From Pseudomonas knackmussii B13 (GTDB taxonomy: Bacteria > Pseudomonadota > Gammaproteobacteria > Pseudomonadales > Pseudomonadaceae): 64,000 bases of DNA. Below are positions 16,815 to 26,500 of this stretch, one piece after another (position 1 is the stretch's first letter; each line of letters begins with the position of its first letter). Position numbers and translations under genes: made by a program. The stretch lies in contig NZ_HG322950.1 in NCBI RefSeq assembly GCF_000689415.1, positions 3,975,501 through 4,039,500 of the forward strand, in the 5' to 3' direction. Below the pieces are notes generated by a model. That model ran no database searches. It saw nothing but the letters and a program-made list of their open reading frames with translations, and was not told the DNA's origin.

Positions 16815-18107
16815 ATGAGCAAGACTCCGATCGCCCGCGCCGTGGCCATGGCCACGCTGGGTTCCAGCTGCATCATCCCCGCCCTGGCCCACGCCGACTT
16901 CATCTCGGACAGCAAGGCCAACATCGAACTGCGCAACTTCTACTTCAACCGCGACTTCCGCACCTCCACCCCGGCCCAGCAGAACAAGGCCGAGGAATGG
17001 GCGCAGGGCTTCATCCTGAAATACGAATCGGGCTACACCGAGGGCACCATTGGCGTGGGTGTGGACGCCATCGGCATGCTCGGCCTGAAGCTCGACTCTA
17101 GCCCAAGCCGCACCGGAACTGGCCTGCTGCCCAAGCAGGCGGACGGTTCGGCCCCGGACGACTACAGCAAGTTGGGCGCCACCGCCAAACTGCGCTACGA
17201 GAAGAACGTGGTGAAGGCCGGCACCCTGATTCCCAAACTGCCGGTGATTGTCGCCAACGACACTCGCCTGCTGCCACAGGTGTTCCTGGGCAGCTCGCTC
17301 AACTCCACCCAGCTCGACGGCCTGACCTTCGATGCCGGTCGGCTCAACCAGACCAACCTGCGTGATGGCTCCGACTACCAGGAAATGGGTATCACCAAAG
17401 GCGGCAAACGGAATATCACGCCGGGCAGCAAAACGTTTACCAACGAGTTCGACTACGCTGGCGGCACCTACAGCTGGACCAAGAACTTCAGTACCGGCTA
17501 TCACTACGGCCAGTTGGAAGACTTCTACAAGCAGCACTTCCTGACCGCACTCTGGACCCTGCCGATCACCGACGGCCAGTCACTGAAGACCGACCTGCGC
17601 TGGGCCAAGTCGACCGACGATGGCGGCAGCAACGTCGATAACAAGGCGATCAACGCCATGGTGACCTACAGCCTGGGCTACAACGCCTTCGGCCTGGGTT
17701 ACCAGAAGATGAGTGGCGACACCGGCTTCGCCTACATCAACGGCGCAGACCCCTACCTGGTGAACTACGTCCAGATCAACGACTTCGCCAACAAGGACGA
17801 GAAGTCCTGGCAGGCCCGCTATGACTACAACTTCGCCGGCCTCGGCATTCCCGGCCTGACCTTCATGACTCGCTACATCAAGGGTGACAACATCGACACC
17901 AACCCGCTGGTTAGCAATGCCGAGGAAGGCAAGGAATGGGAACGCGATACAGACATCGCCTACGTGTTCCAGGACGGCTACCTCAAGGGCTTCGGCGTCA
18001 AGTGGCGCAACGCGACCACCCGCAGCAACTTCTCCGACAACACAGCCTCGGCCAACGCTGCGGACGAGAATCGTCTGATCCTGAGCTACACCACGCCCCT
18101 GTGGTAA
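16815..18107 (+). CDS. OprD-family outer-membrane porin
   Basis: This 430-residue protein begins with a signal peptide (cleavage near AHADF at residues 25-29) followed by the OprD start FISDSKANIELRNFYFNRDF. Later family motifs include EWAQGFILKYESGYTEGTIGVGVDAIGMLGLKLDS and the terminal aromatic residue (LSYTTPLW) needed for beta-barrel assembly. OprD/Occ channels take up basic amino acids, small carboxylates or aromatics; the substrate here is unknown. The gene position matches PA3038 (opdQ in PAO1, from memory), but I do not assign the symbol. Paired palindromes lie upstream and a strong terminator follows. Confidence 0.92.
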   Translation: MSKTPIARAVAMATLGSSCIIPALAHADFISDSKANIELRNFYFNRDFRTSTPAQQNKAEEWAQGFILKYESGYTEGTIGVGVDAIGMLGLKLDSSPSRTGTGLLPKQADGSAPDDYSKLGATAKLRYEKNVVKAGTLIPKLPVIVANDTRLLPQVFLGSSLNSTQLDGLTFDAGRLNQTNLRDGSDYQEMGITKGGKRNITPGSKTFTNEFDYAGGTYSWTKNFSTGYHYGQLEDFYKQHFLTALWTLPITDGQSLKTDLRWAKSTDDGGSNVDNKAINAMVTYSLGYNAFGLGYQKMSGDTGFAYINGADPYLVNYVQINDFANKDEKSWQARYDYNFAGLGIPGLTFMTRYIKGDNIDTNPLVSNAEEGKEWERDTDIAYVFQDGYLKGFGVKWRNATTRSNFSDNTASANAADENRLILSYTTPLW

Positions 18108-18162
18108 TCGGCATCCGGGAGGCCGCCCTGGCGGCCCCCGGTGACTACGCTCCCTTGGTTTC

Positions 18163-18187
18163 AGCCCCGTTGCGACGGGGCTTTTTT
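18163..18187 (+). terminator. Rho-independent terminator of the porin gene
   Basis: Arms AGCCCCGT and ACGGGGCT with a TGCG loop are followed by six T residues, 55 bp after the porin stop. Confidence 0.92.
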
Positions 18188-18251
18188 CTGGTTCTTCGCA
18201 GACTCTGGGGAAACAGGCTGCGCGCCGGCCCTGCACCGACGCGCCGGCGGC

Positions 18252-19460
18252 TCAGTCGTGGCTCAGGGCACCGATCTTGTGGATCGACAGGTCGGCGCCG
18301 TAGTACTCCTCCTCCTGGCTCAGGCGAATGCCCATGACGCTCTTGATCACGCCATACACCAGGAGTCCACCCGCGAAGGCGATGAGCACACCGAGCAGGG
18401 TGCCGAGCGTCTGGCTGGCCAGGCTGACGCCGCCCAACCCGCCTAGCGCCGGCTGCGCAAACACCCCGCAGGCGATGCCGCCCCAGGCGCCGCACAGGCC
18501 GTGCAGCGGCCACACGCCCAGTACGTCGTCGAGATGCCAGCGTGTTTGCGCCGCAGTGAACGCCCAGACGAACAAGGCACCAGCGACCAAGCCGGTGGCG
18601 AGCGCGCCAATCGGGTGCATCAGGTCGGAACCGGCACACACCGCCACCAGCCCCGCCAGCGGGCCGTTGTGCAGGAAGCCCGGGTCATTGCGACCGACCA
18701 GCAGCGCCGCCATGGTGCCGCCGACCATCGCCAGTAGCGAGTTGACCGCCACCAGGCCGCTGGCGTGATCCAGGGTCTGCGCGCTCATCACGTTGAAGCC
18801 GAACCAGCCGACGATGAGAATCCACGAGCCCAAAGCCAGGAACGGGATGTTCGAAGGCGCGAAGGCCACCAGCCGCCCCTCGCGATAGCGGCCGTTGCGC
18901 GGCCCCAGCAACAGCACGGCGGCCAGCGCCAGCCAACCACCGAAGGCGTGGACCACCACCGAGCCGGCGAAATCATGGAAGGACGCACCGAACTCCAGCT
19001 TCAGCCATTCCTGCAAGCCATGGTTGCCGTTCCATACCAGGCCCTCGAAGAAGGGATAGACCAGGCCGACGATCAGCGCCGTGGCGCACAGCTGCGGGAC
19101 GAACTTGGCGCGCTCGGCGATGCCACCGGAAATGATCGCCGGGATGGCCGCGGCGAAGGTCAGCAGGAAGAAGAACTTGACCAGCGCATAGCCGTTCTCC
19201 GCGCTCAGCTCGGCAGCCGGCTTGAAGAAGTCCACGCCATAGGCCACCCAGTAGCCGACGAAGAAGTACGCCAGGGCGGAAATGGCGAAGTCCGAAAGGA
19301 TCTTCGAGAGCGCATTGACCTGGTTCTTCAGACGCACCGTGCCCACCTCGAGGAAGGCAAACCCGGCGTGCATGGCCAGCACCATCACGGCGCCCATCAG
19401 GATGAACAGGGTGTTGGAACCGTGGATCAGGGTTGCCACGGCGCTATTGAGGTTTTCCAT
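18252..19460 (-). CDS. Ammonium transporter (Amt family)
   Basis: The 402-residue membrane protein has about 11 transmembrane helices. Amt signatures are visible: FLEVGTVRLKNQVN, the phenylalanine-lined pore, and the twin pore histidines in FHDFAGSVVVHAFGG and VWPLHGLCGAWGG. It carries ammonium across the inner membrane. The start at MENLNSAVATLIHG is the first ATG giving the periplasmic N-terminus. No glnK (PII) gene is adjacent, unlike the usual glnK-amtB pair, and the C-terminal tail (about 25 residues) is short. I found no sigma-54 promoter element in its upstream region. It may be a second, differently controlled transporter. Confidence 0.93.
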   Translation of the reverse strand: MENLNSAVATLIHGSNTLFILMGAVMVLAMHAGFAFLEVGTVRLKNQVNALSKILSDFAISALAYFFVGYWVAYGVDFFKPAAELSAENGYALVKFFFLLTFAAAIPAIISGGIAERAKFVPQLCATALIVGLVYPFFEGLVWNGNHGLQEWLKLEFGASFHDFAGSVVVHAFGGWLALAAVLLLGPRNGRYREGRLVAFAPSNIPFLALGSWILIVGWFGFNVMSAQTLDHASGLVAVNSLLAMVGGTMAALLVGRNDPGFLHNGPLAGLVAVCAGSDLMHPIGALATGLVAGALFVWAFTAAQTRWHLDDVLGVWPLHGLCGAWGGIACGVFAQPALGGLGGVSLASQTLGTLLGVLIAFAGGLLVYGVIKSVMGIRLSQEEEYYGADLSIHKIGALSHD

Positions 19461-19881
19461 GGATATCGGCAGTCCCGGCTTCGACTGAAAAAGCACCAAA
19501 AAAGCTCACTGCCCGAACCCAATGCACCAGCTTGCAGCGCCAGCGCACCGAGATGGCTCCACAGGTTGCCCCAGAAGGCGTCATGGGAACTTGTGACAGT
19601 GTTTGGTTTTTTTGATTTTTCTCTTGTCTTTCAGCTATTTGATTGGTTTTTTCGCGCCAGCAGGACATCCCTGAACGCCCCTCGATAGGGCACTCCGCCC
19701 GACTCGCGCACCACGACACTGCAAGCGGCATACCACGCAACAATGAAAGCGCCCCAGCGCAGACTGGTCTTCACTGAGCAGGCACATGCGTCGCCGCTTT
19801 GCCGTACAGTGCGAGGAAACTTCCTACGGTCGCGCCGGCTCGAAACTTCTGACATCTGGCCAATAAACAAGGAGACACCCC
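19461..19881. other. Divergent intergenic region (amt / DUF883 operon)
   Basis: This 421-bp stretch separates two divergent genes. It is AT-richer than its surroundings around 19600-19650. I searched by eye for sigma-54 (GG-N10-GC) and sigma-70 elements and found none that I would defend. AACAAGGAGACACCCC at its right end is the ribosome site of the DUF883 gene. Confidence 0.6.
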
Positions 19882-20199
19882 ATGCCTCGCAAATCCAATG
19901 CGAATGCCACCACGGACGCGCTGCTGGCCGAGTTCCAGGCGCTGGTAGCCGACACCGAGAAACTGCTGCAGACCTCCACCGAGCTCGCCGGCGAAGAAGC
20001 CGATCGCCTGCGCGACCAGCTGCGCAGCGGCCTCCACCGTGCACGCGAACGCATCGATGCCGCGCAAGAAAGCGTCCGCGAGCACGGCAAGGCCGCCGTC
20101 GACGCGACCGAGGACTATGTAGGCGAACACCCCTGGCAGGCCGTTGGCCTGGCAGCCGGCGTCGGCTTCCTGCTCGGTCTGCTGGTGGGACGGCGCTGA
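19882..20199 (+). CDS. DUF883 (ElaB/YqjD-like) membrane-anchored protein
   Basis: This 105-residue protein has an N-terminal amphipathic helical region (about residues 10-75, rich in Glu, Arg and Gln) and one C-terminal transmembrane segment with WQAVGLAAGVGFLLGLLVGRR. This is the ElaB/YqjD family, tail-anchored inner-membrane proteins associated with ribosomes in stationary phase in E. coli. AAGGAGACACCCC precedes the ATG. It opens a three-gene operon with YqjE-like and YqjK-like genes, the same order as E. coli yqjD-yqjE-yqjK. Matches PA3040. Confidence 0.9.
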   Translation: MPRKSNANATTDALLAEFQALVADTEKLLQTSTELAGEEADRLRDQLRSGLHRARERIDAAQESVREHGKAAVDATEDYVGEHPWQAVGLAAGVGFLLGLLVGRR

Positions 20200-20202
20200 T
20201 CC

Positions 20203-20589
20203 ATGAGCGACGCACCGCACGCCACGGACGCCAACCGCGGCCCTTCCCTGCGGCGCTCCGGCACCGCCTTCCTCGGCCTGCTGCAGGGCCACGTCGAACT
20301 CTTCGGCCTGGAGCTGCAAGAGCAGAAAGCCCGCACCCTGGCCCTGCTGCTGTTCGCCGGCCTGGCTCTGGTCTTCGCCCTGCTCTTGCTGATGGGGCTG
20401 TCGCTGCTGGTGCTCGTACTGTTCTGGGACGACCACCGGCTGGCCGCCGTGCTCGGGCTTTGCCTGTTCTATTGCGCCGGCGGCGCACTCTGCGCCCTGC
20501 GCCTGCGCAGCCTGATGGAAGACGACAGCTCGCCGTTCAGCGCGACCCTGGAAGAACTGGCGCGGGACAAGGAGCATCTGCTGCGATGA
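20203..20589 (+). CDS. YqjE-like phage-holin-family membrane protein
   Basis: The 128-residue protein is of the DUF1469/YqjE ('phage holin superfamily III') type, with an amphipathic N-terminus (SLRRSGTAFLGLLQGHVELFGLELQEQKART) and two transmembrane helices (about residues 45-70 and 78-98). Despite the family name it is a chromosomal envelope protein. It starts 3 bp after the DUF883 gene and overlaps the next gene by 4 bp (ATGA), so it is translationally coupled within the operon. Role probably structural or stress-related at the inner membrane; unproven. Confidence 0.87.
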   Translation: MSDAPHATDANRGPSLRRSGTAFLGLLQGHVELFGLELQEQKARTLALLLFAGLALVFALLLLMGLSLLVLVLFWDDHRLAAVLGLCLFYCAGGALCALRLRSLMEDDSSPFSATLEELARDKEHLLR

Positions 20590-20927
20590 GCGAACAACCA
20601 CGACTCTCCGCGCGCCCTTCGCGCCAGGAGTTGCGCAAGGCCATCGTGCGCCTGCGCCTGGAGGTGCAGCGTCAGGAGCTTCGCCAGGAAATGCACCAGC
20701 TGATGCAGCCGCTACAGCACGTGCGCGAGATGGGTGAGGGTCTGCGCCGACAGCTCCCGGCCAGCGCGCCGCTATGGGCAGCCGGTGGCGCCGGGCTCCT
20801 CGCGCTGGTGTTGGGGCGCAATCGACGCCTGCGACGAATGCTGCGTCTGGGCCTTCTGTTGATCCCGCTGCTGCTCGAAGCGCGATCGCGAAATCGCTCC
20901 GAATCCGGCGACGAAAAAGCCCCTTGA
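20586..20927 (+). CDS. YqjK-like small membrane protein
   Basis: This 113-residue protein starts with ATG overlapping the YqjE-like stop. The N-terminal half is a charged helix rich in Arg and Gln (LRKAIVRLRLEVQRQELRQEMHQ), followed by a hydrophobic stretch near residues 65-77 (APLWAAGGAGLLALVLG) and a second, LGLLLIPLLLEAR. It is the third gene of the DUF883/YqjE operon and the likely counterpart of YqjK, though sequence similarity in this family is low. No catalytic motif. Matches PA3042 by position. Confidence 0.75.
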   Translation: MSEQPRLSARPSRQELRKAIVRLRLEVQRQELRQEMHQLMQPLQHVREMGEGLRRQLPASAPLWAAGGAGLLALVLGRNRRLRRMLRLGLLLIPLLLEARSRNRSESGDEKAP

Positions 20928-20967
20928 GGCACCCTGGCTACATTCTTGCTTCAAAAGAGGGCTAACG

Positions 20968-20986
20968 GGAGGTGCGCGCCACCTCC
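20968..20986 (+). promoter_or_regulatory. Hairpin containing a Shine-Dalgarno-like arm
   Basis: The arms GGAGGTG and CACCTCC enclose CGCGC. The left arm is a perfect Shine-Dalgarno match, located 33 bp before the EAL gene start, too far to serve it directly. It may be a terminator stem for the upstream operon or a structured leader. Confidence 0.4.
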
Positions 20987-21006
20987 TCCGCCACCTACCA
21001 CTAAGG

Positions 21007-22176
21007 ATGTGTCCCTTGATCGACGGGCAACCGATCGCCTACTTCCAGCCCTTCATCGACACCGCGACCGGCCTGATCGCCGGCGTCGAGGCCCTCGGCA
21101 GGCTGCGCCTGGATGATGGCCGGCTGGTTTCCGTAGGACCGCTGTTCGTCGACCCAAAAGTCTCCCCCGCCGCCCTGCGCCGCCTCGACCGGCAGATCCG
21201 CGACGATGCCCTGGCACGACTGCACCAGGCGCCGAAGGACTGGTTCCTCAGCCTGAATATCTCGCCGCGCTGGGTCGGCCGCCTGCGTCCCAACCAGCCG
21301 CTGCCAAGCCTGCGTCAACTGCAGCAACACGGTGTCGATCCGCGCCGCGTGGTGTTCGAGATCACCGAACTCAGCGGCGGCTACCTGCGCCTGCCGGAAG
21401 TGGTCGCACGTTATCGCCAGGCCGGCGCGCGCGTCGCCATCGACGATTTCGGCGCGGGCTATTCGCAGCTCGACCGCGTGCTCACCCTGCAACCGGACAT
21501 CCTCAAGCTGGACATGCGCCTGTTCCAGCAGGCTGCACGCGGCGGCCCCAGCGGCGAAGTGGTCAAGGCCCTGGCACAGATGGCGGAAAAGACCGGCTGC
21601 TGGATCATCGCCGAGGGCGTCGAAACCGAAGACGAAATGGACTTCGCCCTGGAGTGCGGCGCGCGCTTCGTGCAGGGATTCCTGTTCGCCAAGCCCGCCC
21701 TGGAGTTCCCGGCCAGCGATGCCTACCTGGAGACGTTCGGCAAGCTGCGCGACCGCTATGTGCGGCGCAAACTGCAGGAGCGCGCCGGGCTGATCCAGCT
21801 GCGCCGCCAACTCGCCGAGCTGATCAGCAACCTGCGCCCCTGGGCCGAAAGTGGCGCGATGCTCAGCAGCCTTCCCGCTCCGGAAGGCTTCCCGCGTCTG
21901 CTGCGCATCTACCAGTGCGACCGCCACGGCACGCAGATCTCGCCAAACCTGGAGTGGAACGGCTTGTTCTGGAAAGAGGACCGCCGCTACCTCGGCCACA
22001 ACTGGTCATGGCGCCCGTACTTCTACCAACTGCTTGCCGAAGGCTGGGAAGAACGCCGCCTGACCCTGTCGAACACCTACCGCGATGCGACCTCGAACCA
22101 GTACTGCATGACTGCCGGGCTGTTCATCGAACACAACCGCCTGCTGCTGATCGACATAGACGCCGAAGGCCTCTGA
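21007..22176 (+). CDS. EAL-domain protein, probable c-di-GMP phosphodiesterase
   Basis: In this 389-residue protein the EAL domain spans about residues 5-245 and keeps the catalytic set: the Glu of AGVEALGRLR, NISP, EITE, AIDDFGAGYS, LKLDMRLF, AEGVETEDEMDFALECGARFVQGFLFAKP. An active cyclic-di-GMP phosphodiesterase is therefore likely. No membrane segment, PAS or GGDEF domain is present. The C-terminal 130 residues form a separate domain (GTQISPNLEW, WSWRPYFYQL, LSNTYRDATSNQYCMTAG), with the look of a PAS/Cache-like sensor as in YkuI_C. The ribosome site before the ATG is weak (TAAGG). Confidence 0.88.
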   Translation: MCPLIDGQPIAYFQPFIDTATGLIAGVEALGRLRLDDGRLVSVGPLFVDPKVSPAALRRLDRQIRDDALARLHQAPKDWFLSLNISPRWVGRLRPNQPLPSLRQLQQHGVDPRRVVFEITELSGGYLRLPEVVARYRQAGARVAIDDFGAGYSQLDRVLTLQPDILKLDMRLFQQAARGGPSGEVVKALAQMAEKTGCWIIAEGVETEDEMDFALECGARFVQGFLFAKPALEFPASDAYLETFGKLRDRYVRRKLQERAGLIQLRRQLAELISNLRPWAESGAMLSSLPAPEGFPRLLRIYQCDRHGTQISPNLEWNGLFWKEDRRYLGHNWSWRPYFYQLLAEGWEERRLTLSNTYRDATSNQYCMTAGLFIEHNRLLLIDIDAEGL

Positions 22177-22244
22177 CGCAACGATTGAGATTGCCGCGCG
22201 CAGGGGGTAGCGTGGCCGCATCCCTCGAGCAACCGGACGAGCGA

Positions 22245-23576
22245 ATGGACTGGCATACCCTGCTTCCCCGCGAGCGCCTCGGCAAATCCGTGCACAGCAG
22301 CGCGGAACTTGGCCGCAGCGCCTTCCACAAGGACCACGACCGCATCATCTTCTCCGGCGCCTTCCGGCGCCTGGGACGCAAGACCCAGGTCCACCCCGTA
22401 TCCAGCAACGATCACATCCATACGCGCCTGACGCATTCCCTGGAGGTAGGCTGCGTCGGCCGCTCGCTCGGCATGCGCGTGGGCGAGATGCTCCGCGACG
22501 AGCTCCCGGAATGGTGCGACCCGAGCGACCTAGGGGTGATCGTGCAGTCGGCGTGCCTGGCCCACGACATCGGCAACCCGCCTTTCGGCCACTCCGGCGA
22601 AGACGCCATCCGTCACTGGTTCCAGCAAGCCGCCGGGCGCGGCTGGCTGGACGACATGGACAGCGACGAGCGCGCCGACTTCCTGCACTTCGAAGGTAAC
22701 GCCCAGGGCTTCCGCGTACTCACCCAACTGGAATACCACCAGTTCGACGGCGGCATGCGCCTGACCTACGCGACCCTCGGCTGCTACCTGAAATATCCCT
22801 GGACGGCTCGCCACGCAGAATCGCTCGGCTACAAAAAGCACAAATTCGGCTGCTACCAGAGCGAGCTGCCGCTGCTCGAGCAGATCACCGCGAAACTGGG
22901 CATGCCGAAGCTGGAGAACGAGCGTTGGGCGCGGCATCCCCTGGTCTACCTGATGGAGGCCGCCGACGACATCTGCTACGGCCTGATCGACCTCGAAGAC
23001 GGTCTGGAAATGGAGCTGCTCGATTACCCGGAGGTGGAAGCGCTGCTGCTCGACCTGGTCGGCGACGACCTGCCGGAAACCTACCGCCAGCTCGGCCCCA
23101 GCGACTCGCGCCGGCGCAAGCTGGCGATCCTTCGCGGCAAAGCCATCGAGCACCTGAGCAACGCCGCCGCGCGGGCCTTCGTCGAGCAGAAGCAACGTTT
23201 GCTCGCCGGCAGCCTCGAAGGCGACCTGGTCGAGCACATGAGCAGCCCGGCCAAGCGTTGTGTGCAAAGGGCCAAGGCTTTGGCGCGGGAAAAGATCTTC
23301 CAGGACAAGCGCAAGACGCTGCACGAGATAGGCGCGTACACCACCCTGGAAATCCTCCTCAATTCGTTCTGCGGCGCTGCCCTGGAACAACACGGCGGAC
23401 GCACGCCTTCGTTCAAGAATCAGCGCATCCTCGACCTGCTCGGGCACAACGCACCCGATCCGCAGTGGCCGCTATACAGGTCCTTCCTGCGGGTGATCGA
23501 TTTCATCGCCGGAATGACCGACAGCTACGCCACTGAAATGGCAAGGGAGATGACCGGGCGTTCAAGCCCGGTCTGA
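22245..23576 (+). CDS. dgt: Deoxyguanosinetriphosphate triphosphohydrolase-like protein
   Basis: The 443-residue protein is of the dGTPase HD family. HD-domain metal ligands are visible in HTRLTHSLEVGCVGRSLG and CLAHDIGNPPFGHSGE, followed by FEGNAQGFRVLTQLEYH. The enzyme would hydrolyse dGTP or other dNTPs to nucleosides plus triphosphate. It starts at the ATG of MDWHTLLPRERLGKS; the longer open frame upstream runs over the EAL gene. It is the 'dGTPase-like type' common in pseudomonads (443 residues is the usual length) and matches PA3043. The stop is 8 bp from the rocS2 stop, with which it converges. Confidence 0.92.
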   Translation: MDWHTLLPRERLGKSVHSSAELGRSAFHKDHDRIIFSGAFRRLGRKTQVHPVSSNDHIHTRLTHSLEVGCVGRSLGMRVGEMLRDELPEWCDPSDLGVIVQSACLAHDIGNPPFGHSGEDAIRHWFQQAAGRGWLDDMDSDERADFLHFEGNAQGFRVLTQLEYHQFDGGMRLTYATLGCYLKYPWTARHAESLGYKKHKFGCYQSELPLLEQITAKLGMPKLENERWARHPLVYLMEAADDICYGLIDLEDGLEMELLDYPEVEALLLDLVGDDLPETYRQLGPSDSRRRKLAILRGKAIEHLSNAAARAFVEQKQRLLAGSLEGDLVEHMSSPAKRCVQRAKALAREKIFQDKRKTLHEIGAYTTLEILLNSFCGAALEQHGGRTPSFKNQRILDLLGHNAPDPQWPLYRSFLRVIDFIAGMTDSYATEMAREMTGRSSPV

Positions 23577-23584
23577 CGACGACC

Positions 23585-26500
23585 TCACTCCTTGGACGCT
23601 TCGTCGTCGATGGTGCTCGCGGTACGACCCGTGAACCGCTGGCGATGATCGAGCAGGCGCTCCTGCAGAAGCTCGAGCGCCTGTACCACCCGCTGCACGT
23701 TGTGCTTCAGCAGGTCCTGCTCCGCGCAGCCGGAGCAGGACTCCTCCAGCGTGACGCAACACTCCCGCAGGTCATCCGCCTCGACCATCCTCGCCGCGCC
23801 CTTGATGCGATGCGCCAACTCGCCCAGCTGCAGGCGATCACCAGCGAGCAACGCGAGTTCCAGCTGCTCCGCATCGGCAGCGTTGCTGGCGATCAGCTCG
23901 TCGACCAGCTTGCGAATGAGCACGGGGTCGTCCCCCGACAATTTACTCAGGCACTGGATCTCCGCGGGTTCCCAAGCTGTTGGGGACACTTCATCCACAA
24001 GCTGGCTCCGCAGGGCTAGCTGCAACCGCTGCAGATGCTGACGCAGTTGATCGAGACCGATCGGCTTGAACAGGCAGTCGTCCATGCCGGCGGCTTTGCA
24101 GCGGGCAACCTCGTCTGGCTGTGCGTTGGCCGTGAAACCCAGGATCGCCATGCGTTCCACACCGGCCTCGTGCTCCAGCTCACGAATTCGCCGGGACAGG
24201 TCGTAACCATTGAGCTTCGGCATGTTGCAGTCCGTGACGATCAGGTCGAACCCGCTCGGACGCCAAAGCCGCAGCGCCTCTTCGCCATCGGCCGCCATCG
24301 CTACGTGATGGCCGAGATGCTGCAACTGCTGAACCAGCAACATGCGATTGGGCGCATGGTCATCGACGATCAGAACGCGCAGCGGCACTTGCGCAAGACG
24401 CTCCGGCGGTGCGAACAGTTCCTTCTGCACCTCAATAGGCTCGAGCACCTGCACCGCCAATCTGACCCACACCTGCGTTCCAACGCCAGGCGTACTGACC
24501 AGCCGCAGCGTTCCCCCCATCATCTCGGTCAGCTTGAGACAGATGTTCAGGCCAAGACCGGTTCCGCCGGCGCTCGCCCCGGCGCTTCCAGGCACCTGAC
24601 TGAACGGCTCGAACAATAGCTTCTGGTCACTACCGGAAATTCCGATGCCGCTGTCTTCCACGCAAAGATTCAAGTCCATCCGACGCCCCGGCAGTTGCTC
24701 GCCGGTTACATGAATGCGGACGTAACCACGCTCGGTGAACTTGATCGCATTGCTTACCAGGTTGGAGAGAATCTGCTTGAAGCGCAGCGGATCTAGCAGC
24801 ACCTCGCAGGCAGCCTCCTCTTCCAGCTCAAGCTTGAGCAGCAGCCCCTTCTGCCGCGCCAGGCCATCGAAGACGCGCACGACCGACTCGATCAGCTCAC
24901 CTAGTCTGGCCCGCTCAGGCAAAAGACTCAGCCGACCAGACTCGATCTTCGCCACGTCGAGGATGTCGCCGATAAGCAGCAGCAACGATCGGGCCGAATC
25001 GTACGCGACGCGGATGGGGTCCTGCTCACCACAGTCGCCACAATTCGAACGGACCAACGCCAGCTCCAGCATGCCGATCACCGCATTCATCGGCGTACGG
25101 ATCTCATGGCTCATGGTCGCCAGGAACGTACTTTTCGCCCGGCTGGCGGCCTCGGCCTGTTCCTTGGCAATTGCTAACTGCTGGTTGAGCCGTTCGCGAT
25201 CAGTGACGTCGACCCAGCCACAAACCAGACCCTTTACCTTGCCCGTGCGTAACTTGTACGGCGTGACCCAGTGAAAGATCCGCCGCAATTCGCCATTGAT
25301 CTGTACCACCCGGTCGCCTGCATGGGGTTGTCCATCCGCCATGACCTGGAGGTATTCCTGATGCAGTTGCTCCGACTGCCCTGCCGGCATCCAGCCGCAC
25401 TCGGTCAATCGCGTGTTCTGCACTTCTTCGCGCGCAATGCCTATGGCCTGGAGGAACGCCCGGTTGCACGTCAGCAGGCGCCCATCGGCATCTCTAACCG
25501 AAACAGGCTGAGGGATCGCATCAATTAGAACGCGTTTGAACTCGAGGCGATCCTCGAGCTCCAGCTTGGCGCGCTCGCGGTAGCGCACCTTGGCCACTAG
25601 ATAACGGTTCCATAACAGGAACAGCAGCAGCAAGGTCAGCGCTCCCCAGAGCAGCCAGTAGAACTGCTCGCGGTAGCCGCCCCAAATGCTCTCGGGTGCG
25701 GCACCAGTCGCCGACCAGCGGCTTATGATCGCCGCCATATCCTCGGGTGAGATCGCCAGGATCGCCTTGTTGAGGATGCTTAGTAGTTCGGGTTGTCCAC
25801 GTGCTACCGCGAAGGAAAACGAGATGGGCTCCAGGTCCAACGTGGCAGCAAGGCGCAGGTCTCGATAGTAGCGACCGACCTGATAGGTGGCGGTCAGCAT
25901 GGGTTGCAGCGCCACATCCACCCGACCGTCCTGAAGCATGGGCAGCGTCTCACCGATGCTGTCGAGTGGGACCAGGTGCGCCCGCGGGTATTTGGCCCGC
26001 ATGTAGGGTGCCACGACACTACCGTTGACGATGGCCACACGCTTGCCATCCAGGTCGTCGGTGGTGTGCAGCCAATCACTGACTTTGTGCGATACCACAA
26101 CGACCGACGTACTCAGGTATGGGCGAGTGAATTCCATCTGTGCTTCTCGCCCTCGGGAAAGCGGCATCGCCACCAAGGCATCCACCTCTCCTCGATGCAG
26201 CTCAGTCTCCAGGTCGCTCAGAGAACGATTGGGTCGCACTTCGAAATGCAGCCCGGTTCGGGCCTCGATCAGCTCAAGCAGGTCGGCCGCAATCCCGCGG
26301 AAGTTTCCCTGCTCATCGAGGAACGTCAAGGGCGCCAGGGATGGGTCGACTCCCAGTCGCAGCCGCGGGTTTCTTTCCAGCCAGCGCTGCTCTTGAGGGG
26401 TGAGTGCGAGACGATGCTGCGACATCGCGAAGACACCGCCGGCACTCCAGCGTTTCTGCAGCGCCACTTGCTGCTGGGGATTGATGCTGTCCAGAGCCTT

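Noticed and set aside
19461..19881. Sigma-54 promoter for the ammonium transporter
   Set aside because: A near match near 19530 lacks the GG of -24 and has the wrong spacing.
20203..20589. Prophage remnant, because of the 'phage holin' family name
   Set aside because: The protein is YqjE-like and in the conserved chromosomal yqjD-yqjE-yqjK order; no other phage gene is nearby.
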